Shown one piece after another: positions 35,155-44,463 of a stretch of 64,000 nt of DNA. The notes below the pieces were generated by a model, which searched no databases, was not told where the DNA came from, and saw nothing but the letters and a program-made list of their open reading frames with translations. The translations under genes and the position numbers were made by a program. This stretch comes from Parabacteroides faecis (GTDB lineage: Bacteria > Bacteroidota > Bacteroidia > Bacteroidales > Tannerellaceae). Every line of letters starts with the position of its first letter. Position 1 is the first letter of the stretch. The DNA is taken from contig NZ_BMPB01000003.1 of NCBI RefSeq assembly GCF_014647375.1, positions 186,001 to 250,000 of the forward strand. The letters are read 5' to 3'.

Positions 35155-35188
35155 AAAAACGGAACCTTCTTTCGAAGATTCCGTTTTT
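35155..35188. terminator. bidirectional terminator between AKR and PFOR genes
   Basis: AAAAACGGAAcCTTC pairs with GAAGaTTCCGTTTTT (35155-35169 with 35174-35188), one mismatch, with A and T tails on both sides. Confidence 0.85.
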
Positions 35189-35213
35189 ACTATTTAGATG
35201 ATCAAATAATCAA

Positions 35214-38200
35214 TTATTCTTCAACACCCCATTGCTGTTTAGCCAGACGCTTGTAGTTATTCAGTCTCCACTTAGCGTTGTCTTCAGCAGCCTGGAACAA
35301 TTCGCCTGCTTCAGCCGGGAACTGTTTTGTCAGAGACGCGAAACGTACTTCACCCTTCAGGAAGTCCTGGAATTTGCTCCAATCCGGTTCTTTGCTGTCC
35401 AAAGAGAACGGATTCTTGCCTTCTTCTTCCAATGCCGGGTTATAACGCCACAAGTGCCAGTAACCACATGCTACTGCATCTGCTTCTTCCTGCTGGCTCT
35501 TACCCATACCCTTCTTCAAACCGTGGTTGATACAAGGAGAGTAAGCGATGATCAATGAAGGACCGTCATAAGCTTCAGCTTCGCGGATCGCTTTCAATGT
35601 CTGTGCCTGGTCAGCACCCATTGCGATCTGGGCAACATATACGTAACCGTAAGTTGTAGCCATCAGACCCAGGTCTTTCTTACGTACTCTCTTACCAGCA
35701 GCTGCAAACTTAGCGATTGCACCGACCGGAGTAGCTTTAGAAGACTGACCACCAGTGTTAGAATAAACTTCGGTATCCAGAACCAGAATATTGACGTTCT
35801 TACCTGAAGCAATTACATGGTCGAGACCACCGTAACCGATATCATAAGAAGCACCGTCACCACCGATGATCCACTGTGAACGTTTTACCAGGAAGTGAGA
35901 AAGTTCCTTGATCTGTGCGCTAAGCGGACAGCCGTGAGTGATACCTTCTTCAGCAATAGCTATTATCTGAGGAGCCAGTTCTTTTGTCTTATCAGCATCG
36001 TTCTGGTTTTCAACCCATGCTTTCAACACTTCTTTCACTTCGGCAGGAGCATTTTCACCAGCGATAATTGCGTTCATTGCATTCGTCAGACGAGCACGCA
36101 TCTTTTCGTTAGCCAGTTCCATACCCAGACCGAATTCACAGAAGTCTTCGAACAATGAGTTAGCCCAAGCCGGACCCTGTCCTTTTTCGTTTGTTGTATA
36201 CGGAGTTGAAGGAACAGAACCTGAATAGATAGATGAACAACCTGTTGCGTTAGCTACCATTTCACGGTCACCGAACAACTGAGTTATCAATTTCACATAC
36301 GGAGTTTCACCACAACCGGAGCAAGCACCTGAGAACTCAAACAACGGAGTTGCAAACTGAGAGTTCTTCACGTTAGCTTTGATGTCAACCAGATGTTGTT
36401 TGCTTGTAACCTTTTCTGCACAGAAATCCCAGTTCGGAGCTTCGGCCAACTGAGTTTCCAGAGCAGCCATCTTAAGCGCTTTACCACCCTTCTTCGGATT
36501 ACCCGGACAAACATCGGCACAGTTACCACAACCCAGACAGTCAAGAACGTCAACCTGGATACGGAACTGCATTCCTTCAAATTGTTTACCTGTAGCTTTC
36601 AAAGAGTTATTGAACGGAGCAGCAGCCTGTTCAGCAGCATCCAACACAAACGGACGGATAGAAGCGTGAGGACAAACATACGCACACTTGTTACACTGGA
36701 TACAGTTATCCGGTTCCCAAACAGGAACAAAAGCAGCTACACCGCGTTTTTCGTATTTGGAAGTTCCCTGATGCCAAGTACCGTCTTCGATACCTTCGAA
36801 TGCAGAAACCTTCAGCAGGTCACCATCCTGAGCATTGATAGGACGAACTACTTCGTTGATGAAAGCAGGATCGTTGTTTGCTACAACTTCATCATCCGGC
36901 AGGTTAGCCCATGACGGATCGACAGCAAGCTGAGTATATTCGCCACCACGATCGACAGCAGCATAGTTCTTATTAACTACATCTTCACCTTTCTTACCAT
37001 AAGACTTCACAATGAATTTCTTCATCTGTTCGATAGCCAGGTCAACAGGAATTACACCTGTGATACGGAAGAATGCAGACTGAAGGATTGTATTGGTACG
37101 GTTACCCAAACCGATTTCCAATGCAATCTGAGTTGCATTGATATAGTAAACAGTAATATTTTTCTGAGCGAAATAACGTTTTACCTTATTCGGCAGGTGT
37201 TTAGCCAACTCTTCGCCATTCCATACAGTGTTCAGCAGGAATGTACCGTTTTCACGCAAACCACGAGTTACATCGTACATACGCAGGTAAGCCTGAACGT
37301 GGCAAGCAACGAAGTTAGGCGTATTTACCAAATAAGTGGAACGGATCGGATGGTCACCGAAACGCAGGTGAGAACAAGTGAAACCACCAGACTTCTTAGA
37401 GTCATAAGAGAAATATGCCTGGCAATATTTATTTGTATTGTCACCGATGATCTTTACAGAGTTCTTGTTAGCACCGACAGTACCGTCAGCACCCAAACCG
37501 TAGAACTTAGCTTCGAACATGCCTTCGCCACCCAAAGCAATTTCTTCTTTCTGAGGAAGAGAAGTGAATGTAACGTCGTCTACGATACCCAGTGTGAACT
37601 GGTTCTTCGGCATCGGTAATGCCAGGTTTTCATAAACGGCAAGGATCTGAGCAGGAGTAGTATCCTTAGAACCCAAACCATAACGGCCACCAACGATAAC
37701 AGGAGCATTTTCTGTTCCGTAGTAGCAGTCTTTTACATCCAGATACAAAGGTTCGCCGGTAGCACCCGGTTCTTTTGTTCTGTCAAGAACAGCAATACGT
37801 TTCGCAGTCTTAGGAACAGCAGCCAGGAAGTGCTTAGCAGAGAACGGACGATACAAGTGAACAGAAACCAAACCAACTTTTTCACCCTGAGCCGTCAGGT
37901 GGTCGATAGCTTCACGGGCAGCTTCTGTTACAGAACCCATAGCAATAATTACGCGTTCTGCATCTTCTGCTCCGTAATAATCGAACAAACCATATTTGCG
38001 GCCTGTAAGTTTGGAGATTTCGTTCATATATTCTTCTACGATAGCAGGAACTGCTTCATAGTATTTGTTCGATGATTCTCTGTGCTGGAAGAAATGATCC
38101 GGGTTTTCAGCCATACCACGAGCTTCCGGTTTTTCCGGATTCAATGCACGTGCACGGAATTCAGCCAACGCCTTCTGGTCGATCAGCGGAGCCAGGTCAT

Positions 38201-38771
38201 CATTTTCCAACGCTTCGATCTTCTGGATTTCGTGTGATGTACGGAAACCGTCGAAGAAGTTCACGAAAGGTACGCGAGACTTGATAGTAGCCAGATGAGC
38301 AACACCGGACAGGTCCATAACTTCCTGTACAGAACCTTCTGCCAACATTGCGAAACCTGTCTGACGGGCAGACATTACATCCTGATGGTCACCGAAGATA
38401 CACAAAGCATGAGATGCCAATGTACGGGCAGACACATGGAATACGCAAGGAAGCAACTCACCAGCGATCTTATACATGTTCGGGATCATCAGCAACAATC
38501 CCTGAGAAGCTGTGTAAGTTGAAGTCAGGGCACCGGCTTGCAAAGAACCGTGAACTGCACCTGCAGCACCACCTTCCGATTGCATTTCCTGTACCAAAAC
38601 CGTTTCGCCGAAGATGTTCTTACGTCCGGCGGCAGCCCATTCGTCTACATATTCTGCCATTGTAGACGACGGAGTGATGGGGTAGATAGCGGCTACCTCG
38701 CTGAACATATAGGAAATATGTGCAGCAGCCTGGTTACCATCACAGGTCAAAAATTTCTTCTGTTTTGTCAT
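35214..38771 (-). CDS. nifJ: pyruvate:ferredoxin (flavodoxin) oxidoreductase
   Basis: A 1,185-residue single-chain PFOR that oxidises pyruvate to acetyl-CoA and CO2 and reduces ferredoxin, a core reaction of anaerobic metabolism. Domain I starts with AAHISYMFSEVAAIYPITPSS; two [4Fe-4S] motifs CIQCNKCAYVCPH and CLGCGNCADVCPG lie near residues 690 and 745; a third cluster is proximal to thiamine diphosphate (CSGCGETPY, near 810). The thiamine site is GGDGASYDIGYGGLDH and NTGGQSSKATP. Length is standard. It starts 33 bases after the AAA ATPase gene ends; no own -7 box was found in that gap. Confidence 0.97.
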   Translation of the reverse strand: MTKQKKFLTCDGNQAAAHISYMFSEVAAIYPITPSSTMAEYVDEWAAAGRKNIFGETVLVQEMQSEGGAAGAVHGSLQAGALTSTYTASQGLLLMIPNMYKIAGELLPCVFHVSARTLASHALCIFGDHQDVMSARQTGFAMLAEGSVQEVMDLSGVAHLATIKSRVPFVNFFDGFRTSHEIQKIEALENDDLAPLIDQKALAEFRARALNPEKPEARGMAENPDHFFQHRESSNKYYEAVPAIVEEYMNEISKLTGRKYGLFDYYGAEDAERVIIAMGSVTEAAREAIDHLTAQGEKVGLVSVHLYRPFSAKHFLAAVPKTAKRIAVLDRTKEPGATGEPLYLDVKDCYYGTENAPVIVGGRYGLGSKDTTPAQILAVYENLALPMPKNQFTLGIVDDVTFTSLPQKEEIALGGEGMFEAKFYGLGADGTVGANKNSVKIIGDNTNKYCQAYFSYDSKKSGGFTCSHLRFGDHPIRSTYLVNTPNFVACHVQAYLRMYDVTRGLRENGTFLLNTVWNGEELAKHLPNKVKRYFAQKNITVYYINATQIALEIGLGNRTNTILQSAFFRITGVIPVDLAIEQMKKFIVKSYGKKGEDVVNKNYAAVDRGGEYTQLAVDPSWANLPDDEVVANNDPAFINEVVRPINAQDGDLLKVSAFEGIEDGTWHQGTSKYEKRGVAAFVPVWEPDNCIQCNKCAYVCPHASIRPFVLDAAEQAAAPFNNSLKATGKQFEGMQFRIQVDVLDCLGCGNCADVCPGNPKKGGKALKMAALETQLAEAPNWDFCAEKVTSKQHLVDIKANVKNSQFATPLFEFSGACSGCGETPYVKLITQLFGDREMVANATGCSSIYSGSVPSTPYTTNEKGQGPAWANSLFEDFCEFGLGMELANEKMRARLTNAMNAIIAGENAPAEVKEVLKAWVENQNDADKTKELAPQIIAIAEEGITHGCPLSAQIKELSHFLVKRSQWIIGGDGASYDIGYGGLDHVIASGKNVNILVLDTEVYSNTGGQSSKATPVGAIAKFAAAGKRVRKKDLGLMATTYGYVYVAQIAMGADQAQTLKAIREAEAYDGPSLIIAYSPCINHGLKKGMGKSQQEEADAVACGYWHLWRYNPALEEEGKNPFSLDSKEPDWSKFQDFLKGEVRFASLTKQFPAEAGELFQAAEDNAKWRLNNYKRLAKQQWGVEE

Positions 38772-38804
38772 AGACTTTTACTATTAGTATTTAAAAGAAT
38801 TTTA

Positions 38805-39983
38805 TTAGTATAAAAAGCCAAAAAGCCAAAGCGGGATCATGTTGCCATCTCCTACTTCAACCTTATCAATAGCATAGTATAAATCGGGATTGTTTTTCAC
38901 CTTCATACTTTCCTCTATCCTGAAATTATACTTTTCATTTACCAGAAAGTGAGCATTCTTTATTCCTTCATTCAGTCTATTGTCTTTCAAAAGCTGGTTA
39001 TAGAAAAAAGATTCGCGCACTGCCTGTAGGTTAACCTCCATCGGACGGATGGGGTACATCAGATTCGAATTATACATATATACGGTAGAGGGCTTTTTCG
39101 GGAACGATTCGCCTACCGGATATAACATATTCATCAAACGGGCATCGGTCAGATACTTAATATAATTCATCACTGTCGCCCGAGATGTTTCTATATCTTT
39201 ACTTAACTGACTTACATTCGGCGTACACGGCGCACTGATAGCCAGCAAATATAATAATTTTCGGAGCTTAGGCAAATAACTTTGCTCGATTTGTTTTATA
39301 TATAAGACATCTACCTCCAACATCATATTCATTGTTTTCAGCAGATTCTCGGAGAAATTGCGTTTCTCCAGGAAAAAAGGATAAAAACCATGATGCAGGT
39401 AATCCTGAAAATAAGCCATCGGTTTGGCTACCGAACAGATATTACGGGCAATCTCCTGGTGGTTTGCGAGCACTTCCTCGAATGTGTAAGCCGGAAAATT
39501 GTTTCCCGACATCAGATTCAGAAACTCACGGAAAGAAAAACCACGCAAATTATATGAAACGACTTTACCCGAGAGATCCGGATTCTCTTCCTTCAACCGC
39601 ATAACCGATGAACCGGAAAAGATAATCTTCAGATCTTCAAAATTATCATAACAGTAACGTAACTCTTTCGACCATCCTGAATATTTGAAAACCTGGTCAA
39701 TCAACAGCACCTTCCCTCCTTTCGCTCTGAATTCAGAAGCGAAATCGACTAAAGTACGTTCTGTAAAATAAAAATGATTCAGATTAATATATAGGCACTC
39801 TTTATTATCAGCACCAAAATGTTCGCGGGCATAATCCAGTAAAAACGTAGTCTTACCTACTCCACGAGAGCCTTTGATACCGATCAACCGGTCATTCCAG
39901 TTAATCTCATCCATCAGCCCCCGGCGTACCGGTGCATGCAAATGTTCTACAAGGTATTTATGTGTTTTAAAGAATGCTTCCAC
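38805..39983 (-). CDS. AAA_14/DUF4143-type ATPase
   Basis: A 392-residue P-loop ATPase. Walker A is GSRGVGKTT (residues 38-46) and Walker B lies near residue 95 (KVLLIDQVF, with Gln where Glu is usual). A sensor-like FSGSSVMRL follows, then a winged-helix and DUF4143-like C-terminal part (FLVNEKYNFRIEESMKVK). Such proteins are common, multicopy and of unknown role in Bacteroidetes. It precedes PFOR on the same strand by 33 bases; a functional link is not evident. Confidence 0.88.
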   Translation of the reverse strand: MEAFFKTHKYLVEHLHAPVRRGLMDEINWNDRLIGIKGSRGVGKTTFLLDYAREHFGADNKECLYINLNHFYFTERTLVDFASEFRAKGGKVLLIDQVFKYSGWSKELRYCYDNFEDLKIIFSGSSVMRLKEENPDLSGKVVSYNLRGFSFREFLNLMSGNNFPAYTFEEVLANHQEIARNICSVAKPMAYFQDYLHHGFYPFFLEKRNFSENLLKTMNMMLEVDVLYIKQIEQSYLPKLRKLLYLLAISAPCTPNVSQLSKDIETSRATVMNYIKYLTDARLMNMLYPVGESFPKKPSTVYMYNSNLMYPIRPMEVNLQAVRESFFYNQLLKDNRLNEGIKNAHFLVNEKYNFRIEESMKVKNNPDLYYAIDKVEVGDGNMIPLWLFGFLY

Positions 39984-40007
39984 CTTACTGTCTTACTATA
40001 TAGGCCA

Positions 40008-40015
40008 CAAAGATA
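40008..40015 (-). promoter_or_regulatory. -7 box (TATCTTTG) of the AAA ATPase gene
   Basis: TATCTTTG on minus, 24 bases before the ATG at 39983. Confidence 0.65.
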
Positions 40016-40115
40016 GAAATTATCCTCTACTTTGCAATACCGAGATAGCAATTTTATTTTCAGTTGGCAATCCAAAGTTAACAATGCGTATTGACGTTTG
40101 AGAATTCAGAGTTGG

Positions 40116-40151
40116 CAGTTAATGGTCTTTTTAGAAATAAACCACTAACTG
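40116..40151 (-). terminator. ilvE terminator
   Basis: CAGTTAATGGT (40116-40126) pairs with ACCACTAACTG (40141-40151), one mismatch; located just below the ilvE stop codon. Confidence 0.6.
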
Positions 40152-40169
40152 TCAATACTCTTATCTTAT

Positions 40170-41189
40170 TCATTCAATTATCGTTACCCATCCGTAAGTA
40201 TCAGGCTCGTCGCCATACTGAATACCACGTAGTTTATTATATAACTTTTCACAAACAGGACCCGGTTTGCCATCTTTGGCAATTACATAAGACTTATCGA
40301 TATCCAAATCGTCGATTTGTGAGATCGGAGCGATAACGGCCGCTGTTCCGCATTCTGCCGCTTCATCGAATGTAGCGAGTTCTTCCACCGGAACCGGACG
40401 ACGTTCAACGGTCAGGCCCATATCGGCTGCCAATTGTTGCAAACTCTTATTGGTGATAGAAGGCAGGATGGAATGAGACTGCGGAGTGATGTAGCTATTG
40501 CCACGGATACCGAAAAAGTTTGCCGGACCGCATTCATCCAGATATTTCTTTTCTTTCGGATCCAGATAAAGAACGGCTGCATAACCTTTTTCTTTCGCTT
40601 TCTCTCCGGCAACGAGACTGGCTGCATAGTTACCACCGACTTTGATAGTACCTGTACCCTGAGGCGCAGCACGGTCGTATTCACGCATGATACAAACCTT
40701 CGAAGGTTTGAAACCACCCTTGAAATAAGGGCCTACCGGCGTTACGAATATCATGAACATATACTCGGGAGCCGGCTTCACACCAACCTGTGCACCCAAA
40801 CCGATCATCAGCGGGCGGATATATAATGCTGCTCCACTCTCGTAAGGAGGAACAAAACGTTCGTTCAATTTCACTACCTTGCGAACTGCTTCTTCAAACA
40901 TTTCCACAGGAAGTTCAGCCATCTTGATACCACGGCTGGAAGCTTGCATACGTTTGCCGTTTTCATCCATACGGAATACACGGATCTTCCCGTCTTTTCC
41001 CTTGAATGCTTTTAACCCTTCAAACGACTCCTGTCCGTAATGGAGGCAAGTAGCTGCCATGTGAATATTGATAATTTCAGAAGAACTAACTTCCAATTCA
41101 CCCCACTTACCATCGCGATAGTAACACCGTACATTGTAGTCTGTCTTCATATAACCGAATGCAAGATCAGACCAATTCATATTTTCCAT
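40170..41189 (-). CDS. ilvE: branched-chain amino acid aminotransferase
   Basis: A 339-residue class IV PLP aminotransferase that exchanges amino groups between glutamate and the keto acids of Val, Leu and Ile. CLHYGQESFEGLKAF (about residue 50), the region KVGGNYAASL with the PLP lysine downstream in KEKKYLDECGPANFFGI, and the late ECGTAAVIAPI match the family. It is divergent from metF with tightly packed promoters. Confidence 0.95.
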   Translation of the reverse strand: MENMNWSDLAFGYMKTDYNVRCYYRDGKWGELEVSSSEIINIHMAATCLHYGQESFEGLKAFKGKDGKIRVFRMDENGKRMQASSRGIKMAELPVEMFEEAVRKVVKLNERFVPPYESGAALYIRPLMIGLGAQVGVKPAPEYMFMIFVTPVGPYFKGGFKPSKVCIMREYDRAAPQGTGTIKVGGNYAASLVAGEKAKEKGYAAVLYLDPKEKKYLDECGPANFFGIRGNSYITPQSHSILPSITNKSLQQLAADMGLTVERRPVPVEELATFDEAAECGTAAVIAPISQIDDLDIDKSYVIAKDGKPGPVCEKLYNKLRGIQYGDEPDTYGWVTIIE

Positions 41190-41215
41190 ATAATGTCGTA
41201 ATTAGATTATGAACG

Positions 41216-41223
41216 CAAAAGTA
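41216..41223 (-). promoter_or_regulatory. -7 box (TACTTTTG) of ilvE
   Basis: TACTTTTG on minus, 26 bases before the ilvE ATG; mirror image of the metF box at 41246-41253. Confidence 0.7.
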
Positions 41224-41245
41224 AGCTATTTCAGATGATAATTGT

Positions 41246-41253
41246 TACTTTTG
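41246..41253 (+). promoter_or_regulatory. -7 box (TACTTTTG) of metF
   Basis: TACTTTTG on plus, 19 bases before the metF ATG. With the ilvE box it forms an inverted repeat, GCAAAAGTAA/TTACTTTTGC, 20 bases apart. Confidence 0.7.
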
Positions 41254-41272
41254 CAGCAAAAATAATTAAAAT

Positions 41273-42223
41273 ATGAAAGTTATTGATCTGATCAACGGCA
41301 GTAAAAGCACTGCTTTCTCATTCGAAATACTTCCACCCTTGAAAGGGAACAGCATACAGAAAGTGTATAATGTGATTGATAAACTAAAAGAATTCAATCC
41401 TAAATACATTAACATCACCTCACATCATAGCGAATATATATATAAGACGCTCCCTGACGGAAGTTTCCAGAAAGTGAACATCCGCAAACGTCCGGGTTCT
41501 GTAGCCATTGCTTCCGCTATTCAAAATAAATATGGTATTCCGGCTGTTCCGCATATCATCTGTAAAGGGTTTACAAAAGATGAGACAGAATATGCCTTGA
41601 TCGACCTCAACTTCCTGGGTGTTTACGATCTGCTACTGCTCCGCGGAGATGTGAAAACGCTGGAAGCCGGACAAAACACCGACCTGTACCACGAGCATGC
41701 AACCGGTCTGCAACAACAGGTGAATAATTTCAACAAAGGAATTGCTATAGACGGTTCAACCTTTGAGGCTAACGAAACTCCGTTCTCATACGGTATGGCT
41801 TGCTACCCGGAAAAACATGAGGAAGCCCCGAATATGGAATCGGATATCTTTTACCTGAAAGAAAAAGTGAAGAACGGAGCCGACTACCTGGTTACACAGA
41901 TGTTCTTCGACAATGAAAAATATTATTCTTTTGTAGACCGTTGCCGTGCAGAAGGTATCACGGTTCCGATCATTCCGGGAATCAAGCCGGTCGTCTTTAA
42001 AACTCAGCTGACTGTATTACCAAAGATCTTCCGTTCTGATATTCCGGAACCTTTTGCTGCCGAACTGCGCAAATGCAAGAATGACGATGAAGTCAAAGCA
42101 GTAGGCGTAGAATGGTGTATCCAACAATGTAAAGACCTGATCGCTCACGGAGTACCAAGCCTGCATTTTTATACAATGATGGCAACAGACAGCGTTTATA
42201 AAGTAGCGAAAGAAGTATATTAA
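41273..42223 (+). CDS. metF: 5,10-methylenetetrahydrofolate reductase
   Basis: A 316-residue flavin-dependent reductase that makes 5-methyl-THF for methionine synthesis. Motifs include FSFEILPPLKG at the N-terminus, NITSHHSEY, VPHIICKGFTKDE, LRGD near residue 125, and the late DYLVTQMFFDNEKYY and IPGIKPV, all typical of MetF barrels. Length is normal. It has a private promoter and a strong terminator. Confidence 0.95.
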   Translation: MKVIDLINGSKSTAFSFEILPPLKGNSIQKVYNVIDKLKEFNPKYINITSHHSEYIYKTLPDGSFQKVNIRKRPGSVAIASAIQNKYGIPAVPHIICKGFTKDETEYALIDLNFLGVYDLLLLRGDVKTLEAGQNTDLYHEHATGLQQQVNNFNKGIAIDGSTFEANETPFSYGMACYPEKHEEAPNMESDIFYLKEKVKNGADYLVTQMFFDNEKYYSFVDRCRAEGITVPIIPGIKPVVFKTQLTVLPKIFRSDIPEPFAAELRKCKNDDEVKAVGVEWCIQQCKDLIAHGVPSLHFYTMMATDSVYKVAKEVY

Positions 42224-42271
42224 ATCCTTTGGTGGAATCGTTGACCGCCAGGACACATTATCATGTCTTAT

Positions 42272-42315
42272 AAATTAGAGGTAGATGTAATTCGAATTAC
42301 ACCTACCTCTAATTT
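42272..42315 (+). terminator. metF terminator
   Basis: AAATTAGAGGTAG and TGTAATT pair with AATTACA and CTACCTCTAATTT across a near-perfect stem, followed by TATTT. Confidence 0.85.
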
Positions 42316-42376
42316 TATTTAGCCCTGCCTGTATTTGAAAAACATTAGACCGCTTTATGCAGATCGACCGAAGGCT

Positions 42377-43285
42377 TTACACCGTGATGCGGTTTAAATC
42401 CTTATCTTCACAATTATAGAAACCATCGATATGAATATTGTTTTGCGGATCAATTTCTACAACAGCAAAACTATTATTATCGGGCAACTTTCCTTCTATC
42501 ATCCCTTTCATTGTCCAATAGTGGATATTATTACGGAAACTGTAATGTCCGGCATGATGATGTCCCTGAAATACTGCAAGTATATTTCCATTTGCCTCCA
42601 ACAGAGGAACAATTTCGTCCGCATTACTAACACAAAGCGCCTTGCCAATATCAGAAAAACGATCCAGTAACTGATGTATAAAGATGACGACAGGTTTGTC
42701 TTTCTCTTTTAATTCTTCCTGCAACCACAACACCTGATCTTTAGGAATAAAAGCCTTTGTCCAATCAAAATTCCCTCTATCATAAGGTGTTCCGTCCAGA
42801 TTATGATTTGCATCCAGTACTATGAATTTTATATCATTACAGATAAATGAGTAATATGTTTTCTTATCGGCATCACCATGATTGGAGGTATGTTGTAAAA
42901 AATCCTCTTTTGAGATACTGTCCATATCATGATTTCCTAAAACATGATAAACAGGTCCCTGAAAAGTCTGAAACTCCTTTTCTATTTCATCCAGATAGGT
43001 AAGGGTTCGCTCTCTCTGAGGTACATTGTCCTGATCTTTAAGATCACCCAACTCGATCACGAAATCCAGATTTGACTCATTGAAAACACCGATGGCCTCT
43101 TTCAACTTTTCCATCGTCTGAGGAAAATAACGTGTTCCGTAAGGTTCACGTCGTGAATAGTGCAGATCTGTCACAATCCCAAAGCGAACGGGACGTTGCT
43201 GACGGTTACAGGATATAAAAGAAGGAGAGGCAGCCAAAAGCAATGCTCCCCCACATGTTTTTTTCAAAAATAAGCGTCTGTTCAT
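42377..43285 (-). CDS. exported calcineurin-like metallophosphoesterase
   Basis: A 302-residue lipoprotein-type metallophosphoesterase. The N-terminus MNRRLFLKKTCGG has a twin-arginine-like motif and a lipobox ending FISC (Cys26). The dinuclear metal site motifs are in order: VTDLH (Asp, His), IELGDLKD, VLGNHDMD, FIHQLLD and GHHHAGHY. It could hydrolyse phosphomonoesters or diesters outside the cytoplasm. Three copies of AAGTCAAT-type sequence flank its promoter. Confidence 0.88.
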   Translation of the reverse strand: MNRRLFLKKTCGGALLLAASPSFISCNRQQRPVRFGIVTDLHYSRREPYGTRYFPQTMEKLKEAIGVFNESNLDFVIELGDLKDQDNVPQRERTLTYLDEIEKEFQTFQGPVYHVLGNHDMDSISKEDFLQHTSNHGDADKKTYYSFICNDIKFIVLDANHNLDGTPYDRGNFDWTKAFIPKDQVLWLQEELKEKDKPVVIFIHQLLDRFSDIGKALCVSNADEIVPLLEANGNILAVFQGHHHAGHYSFRNNIHYWTMKGMIEGKLPDNNSFAVVEIDPQNNIHIDGFYNCEDKDLNRITV

Positions 43286-43346
43286 ATTATAAGTTTCATA
43301 GATTTAAAAGTCAATCAGCACGCTGTCAGACACAACATACCCCTGA

Positions 43347-43377
43347 TATTGACTTACAAAGTTAATAAAAAGTCAAT
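43347..43377. promoter_or_regulatory. phosphoesterase promoter with inverted repeat
   Basis: TATTGACTT (43347-43355) and AAGTCAATA (43369-43377) are perfect inverted copies flanking a minus-strand -7 box TAACTTTG (43357-43364). A third AAGTCAAT is at 43308-43315. A plus-strand TACCTTTG at 43376-43383 has no matching gene. Confidence 0.5.
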
Positions 43378-43406
43378 ACCTTTGACTATAAGCACCTATC
43401 TACCGC

Positions 43407-43769
43407 TTATATCACATGTTCCAAATATTCTTTTAATATCAAAGCATGATTATGATCCGGACTTTTTGCGGCGTAAAGCAATGTCACTACCGGATACTTT
43501 TTTATCTCTTCAACAAACTGCTTTACTGCATCCGAACCACTCAGTTCCTTTTGGTATAATGCAGTAAACTCATTCCATCTTTCAGCGGGTGCCTGATGAA
43601 ACCATTCACGTATTTCAGGAGAAGGCGTTACGTCTTTTGCCCATAAATCATAATGGACAGCCTCTTTTTTCATACCTCTCGGCCATAAACGATCGACAAA
43701 AACCCTATAGCCGTCCGAACTTTCCGGATCTTCATATATCCGTTTTAACTTTATTTGTGTCATAACCAT
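43407..43769 (-). CDS. DUF488 family protein
   Basis: A 120-residue YeaO/DUF488-type protein: GYRVFVDRLWPRGMKKE near residue 21, then WAKDVTPSPEIREWFHQ and VVTLLYAAKSPDHNHA. Function is not established; family members are cytoplasmic and possibly stress related. Two in-frame ATGs (43769 and 43763) are possible starts. No promoter match was found. Confidence 0.9.
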   Translation of the reverse strand: MVMTQIKLKRIYEDPESSDGYRVFVDRLWPRGMKKEAVHYDLWAKDVTPSPEIREWFHQAPAERWNEFTALYQKELSGSDAVKQFVEEIKKYPVVTLLYAAKSPDHNHALILKEYLEHVI

Positions 43770-43911
43770 TTATGTATTACATTTTCTATATAAACAAGGT
43801 TTATGGCCATATTGTTAGCATTCATTTCTTTCCCATATTTTCTACATTTTCTCAGAACTTTCCAGCAGTCCATGATGTTTATTAAGTACAAAACATAAAA
43901 CTAAAAGTATT

Positions 43912-44325
43912 ATGAGTACAACAGTAAAATCGGAACAAAAAGAAAAAGCAGCCCATACATCAAACAAAGAGCTAGCAGCATTTATCGGAGAACTTTTCTC
44001 ATTCAACAGCAGTCTTAAACTTTTTCATTGGAGCGTAACCGGAGCAGGTAGTTATGCTAAACACATGGCATTGGATGAAGCCGTTGCTTCAGTACTCGAT
44101 GTGATCGACAGAATTACGGAAACAACTTACGCGATGGTGGGCGACCTGCAAATAACTATTCCTGAAACAAAAACGCCGAAGGATATTGTAAAACATGCAT
44201 CAGATTTCTACAACTACGTAGAAAAACACAGAGATCTATTCCCTGAAGCATTCTCACAATCCATTATCGACGACTATCAGGAAGCGATCCAGCAGTTGCT
44301 TTACAGATTGGTCAGATTACAATAA
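43912..44325 (+). CDS. ferritin-like (DUF5856-type) protein
   Basis: A 137-residue all-helical protein. KLFHWSVTGAGSYAKHMALDEA (residues ~40-61) resembles the first iron-binding helix of Dps and ferritin-like proteins (HW, then H and DE), and a second helix holds DRITETTYAMVG. It is shorter than Dps and the full ferroxidase set is not clear. The DUF5856 name is from memory of the family. It ends in a strong terminator. Confidence 0.7.
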   Translation: MSTTVKSEQKEKAAHTSNKELAAFIGELFSFNSSLKLFHWSVTGAGSYAKHMALDEAVASVLDVIDRITETTYAMVGDLQITIPETKTPKDIVKHASDFYNYVEKHRDLFPEAFSQSIIDDYQEAIQQLLYRLVRLQ

Positions 44326-44374
44326 ACGACCGAACGGTCAGCAAGTTATTTTTTAGAGTTTATATATTTATAAA

Positions 44375-44408
44375 AAAAAGGAGCTGTCTTTATTGACAAC
44401 TCCTTTTT
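44375..44408 (+). terminator. terminator of the ferritin-like gene
   Basis: AAAAAGGAGcTGTC pairs with GACAaCTCCTTTTT around a TTTATT loop. Confidence 0.85.
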
Positions 44409-44451
44409 ATATTTTTCAGACTTCTGAGTATTCATATCTCACAAACAAACC

Positions 44452-44459
44452 TATCTTTG
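44452..44459 (+). promoter_or_regulatory. -7 box (TATCTTTG) directly before the MutS-family ATG
   Basis: TATCTTTG ends only four bases before the ATG at 44464, so transcription would begin at or next to the start codon. Confidence 0.6.
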
Positions 44460-44463
44460 TTAA

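Noticed and set aside
43349-43567. 72-codon plus-strand frame preceded by a TACCTTTG box
   Set aside because: It is antisense to most of the DUF488 gene and has no recognisable features; the box may drive an antisense RNA at most.
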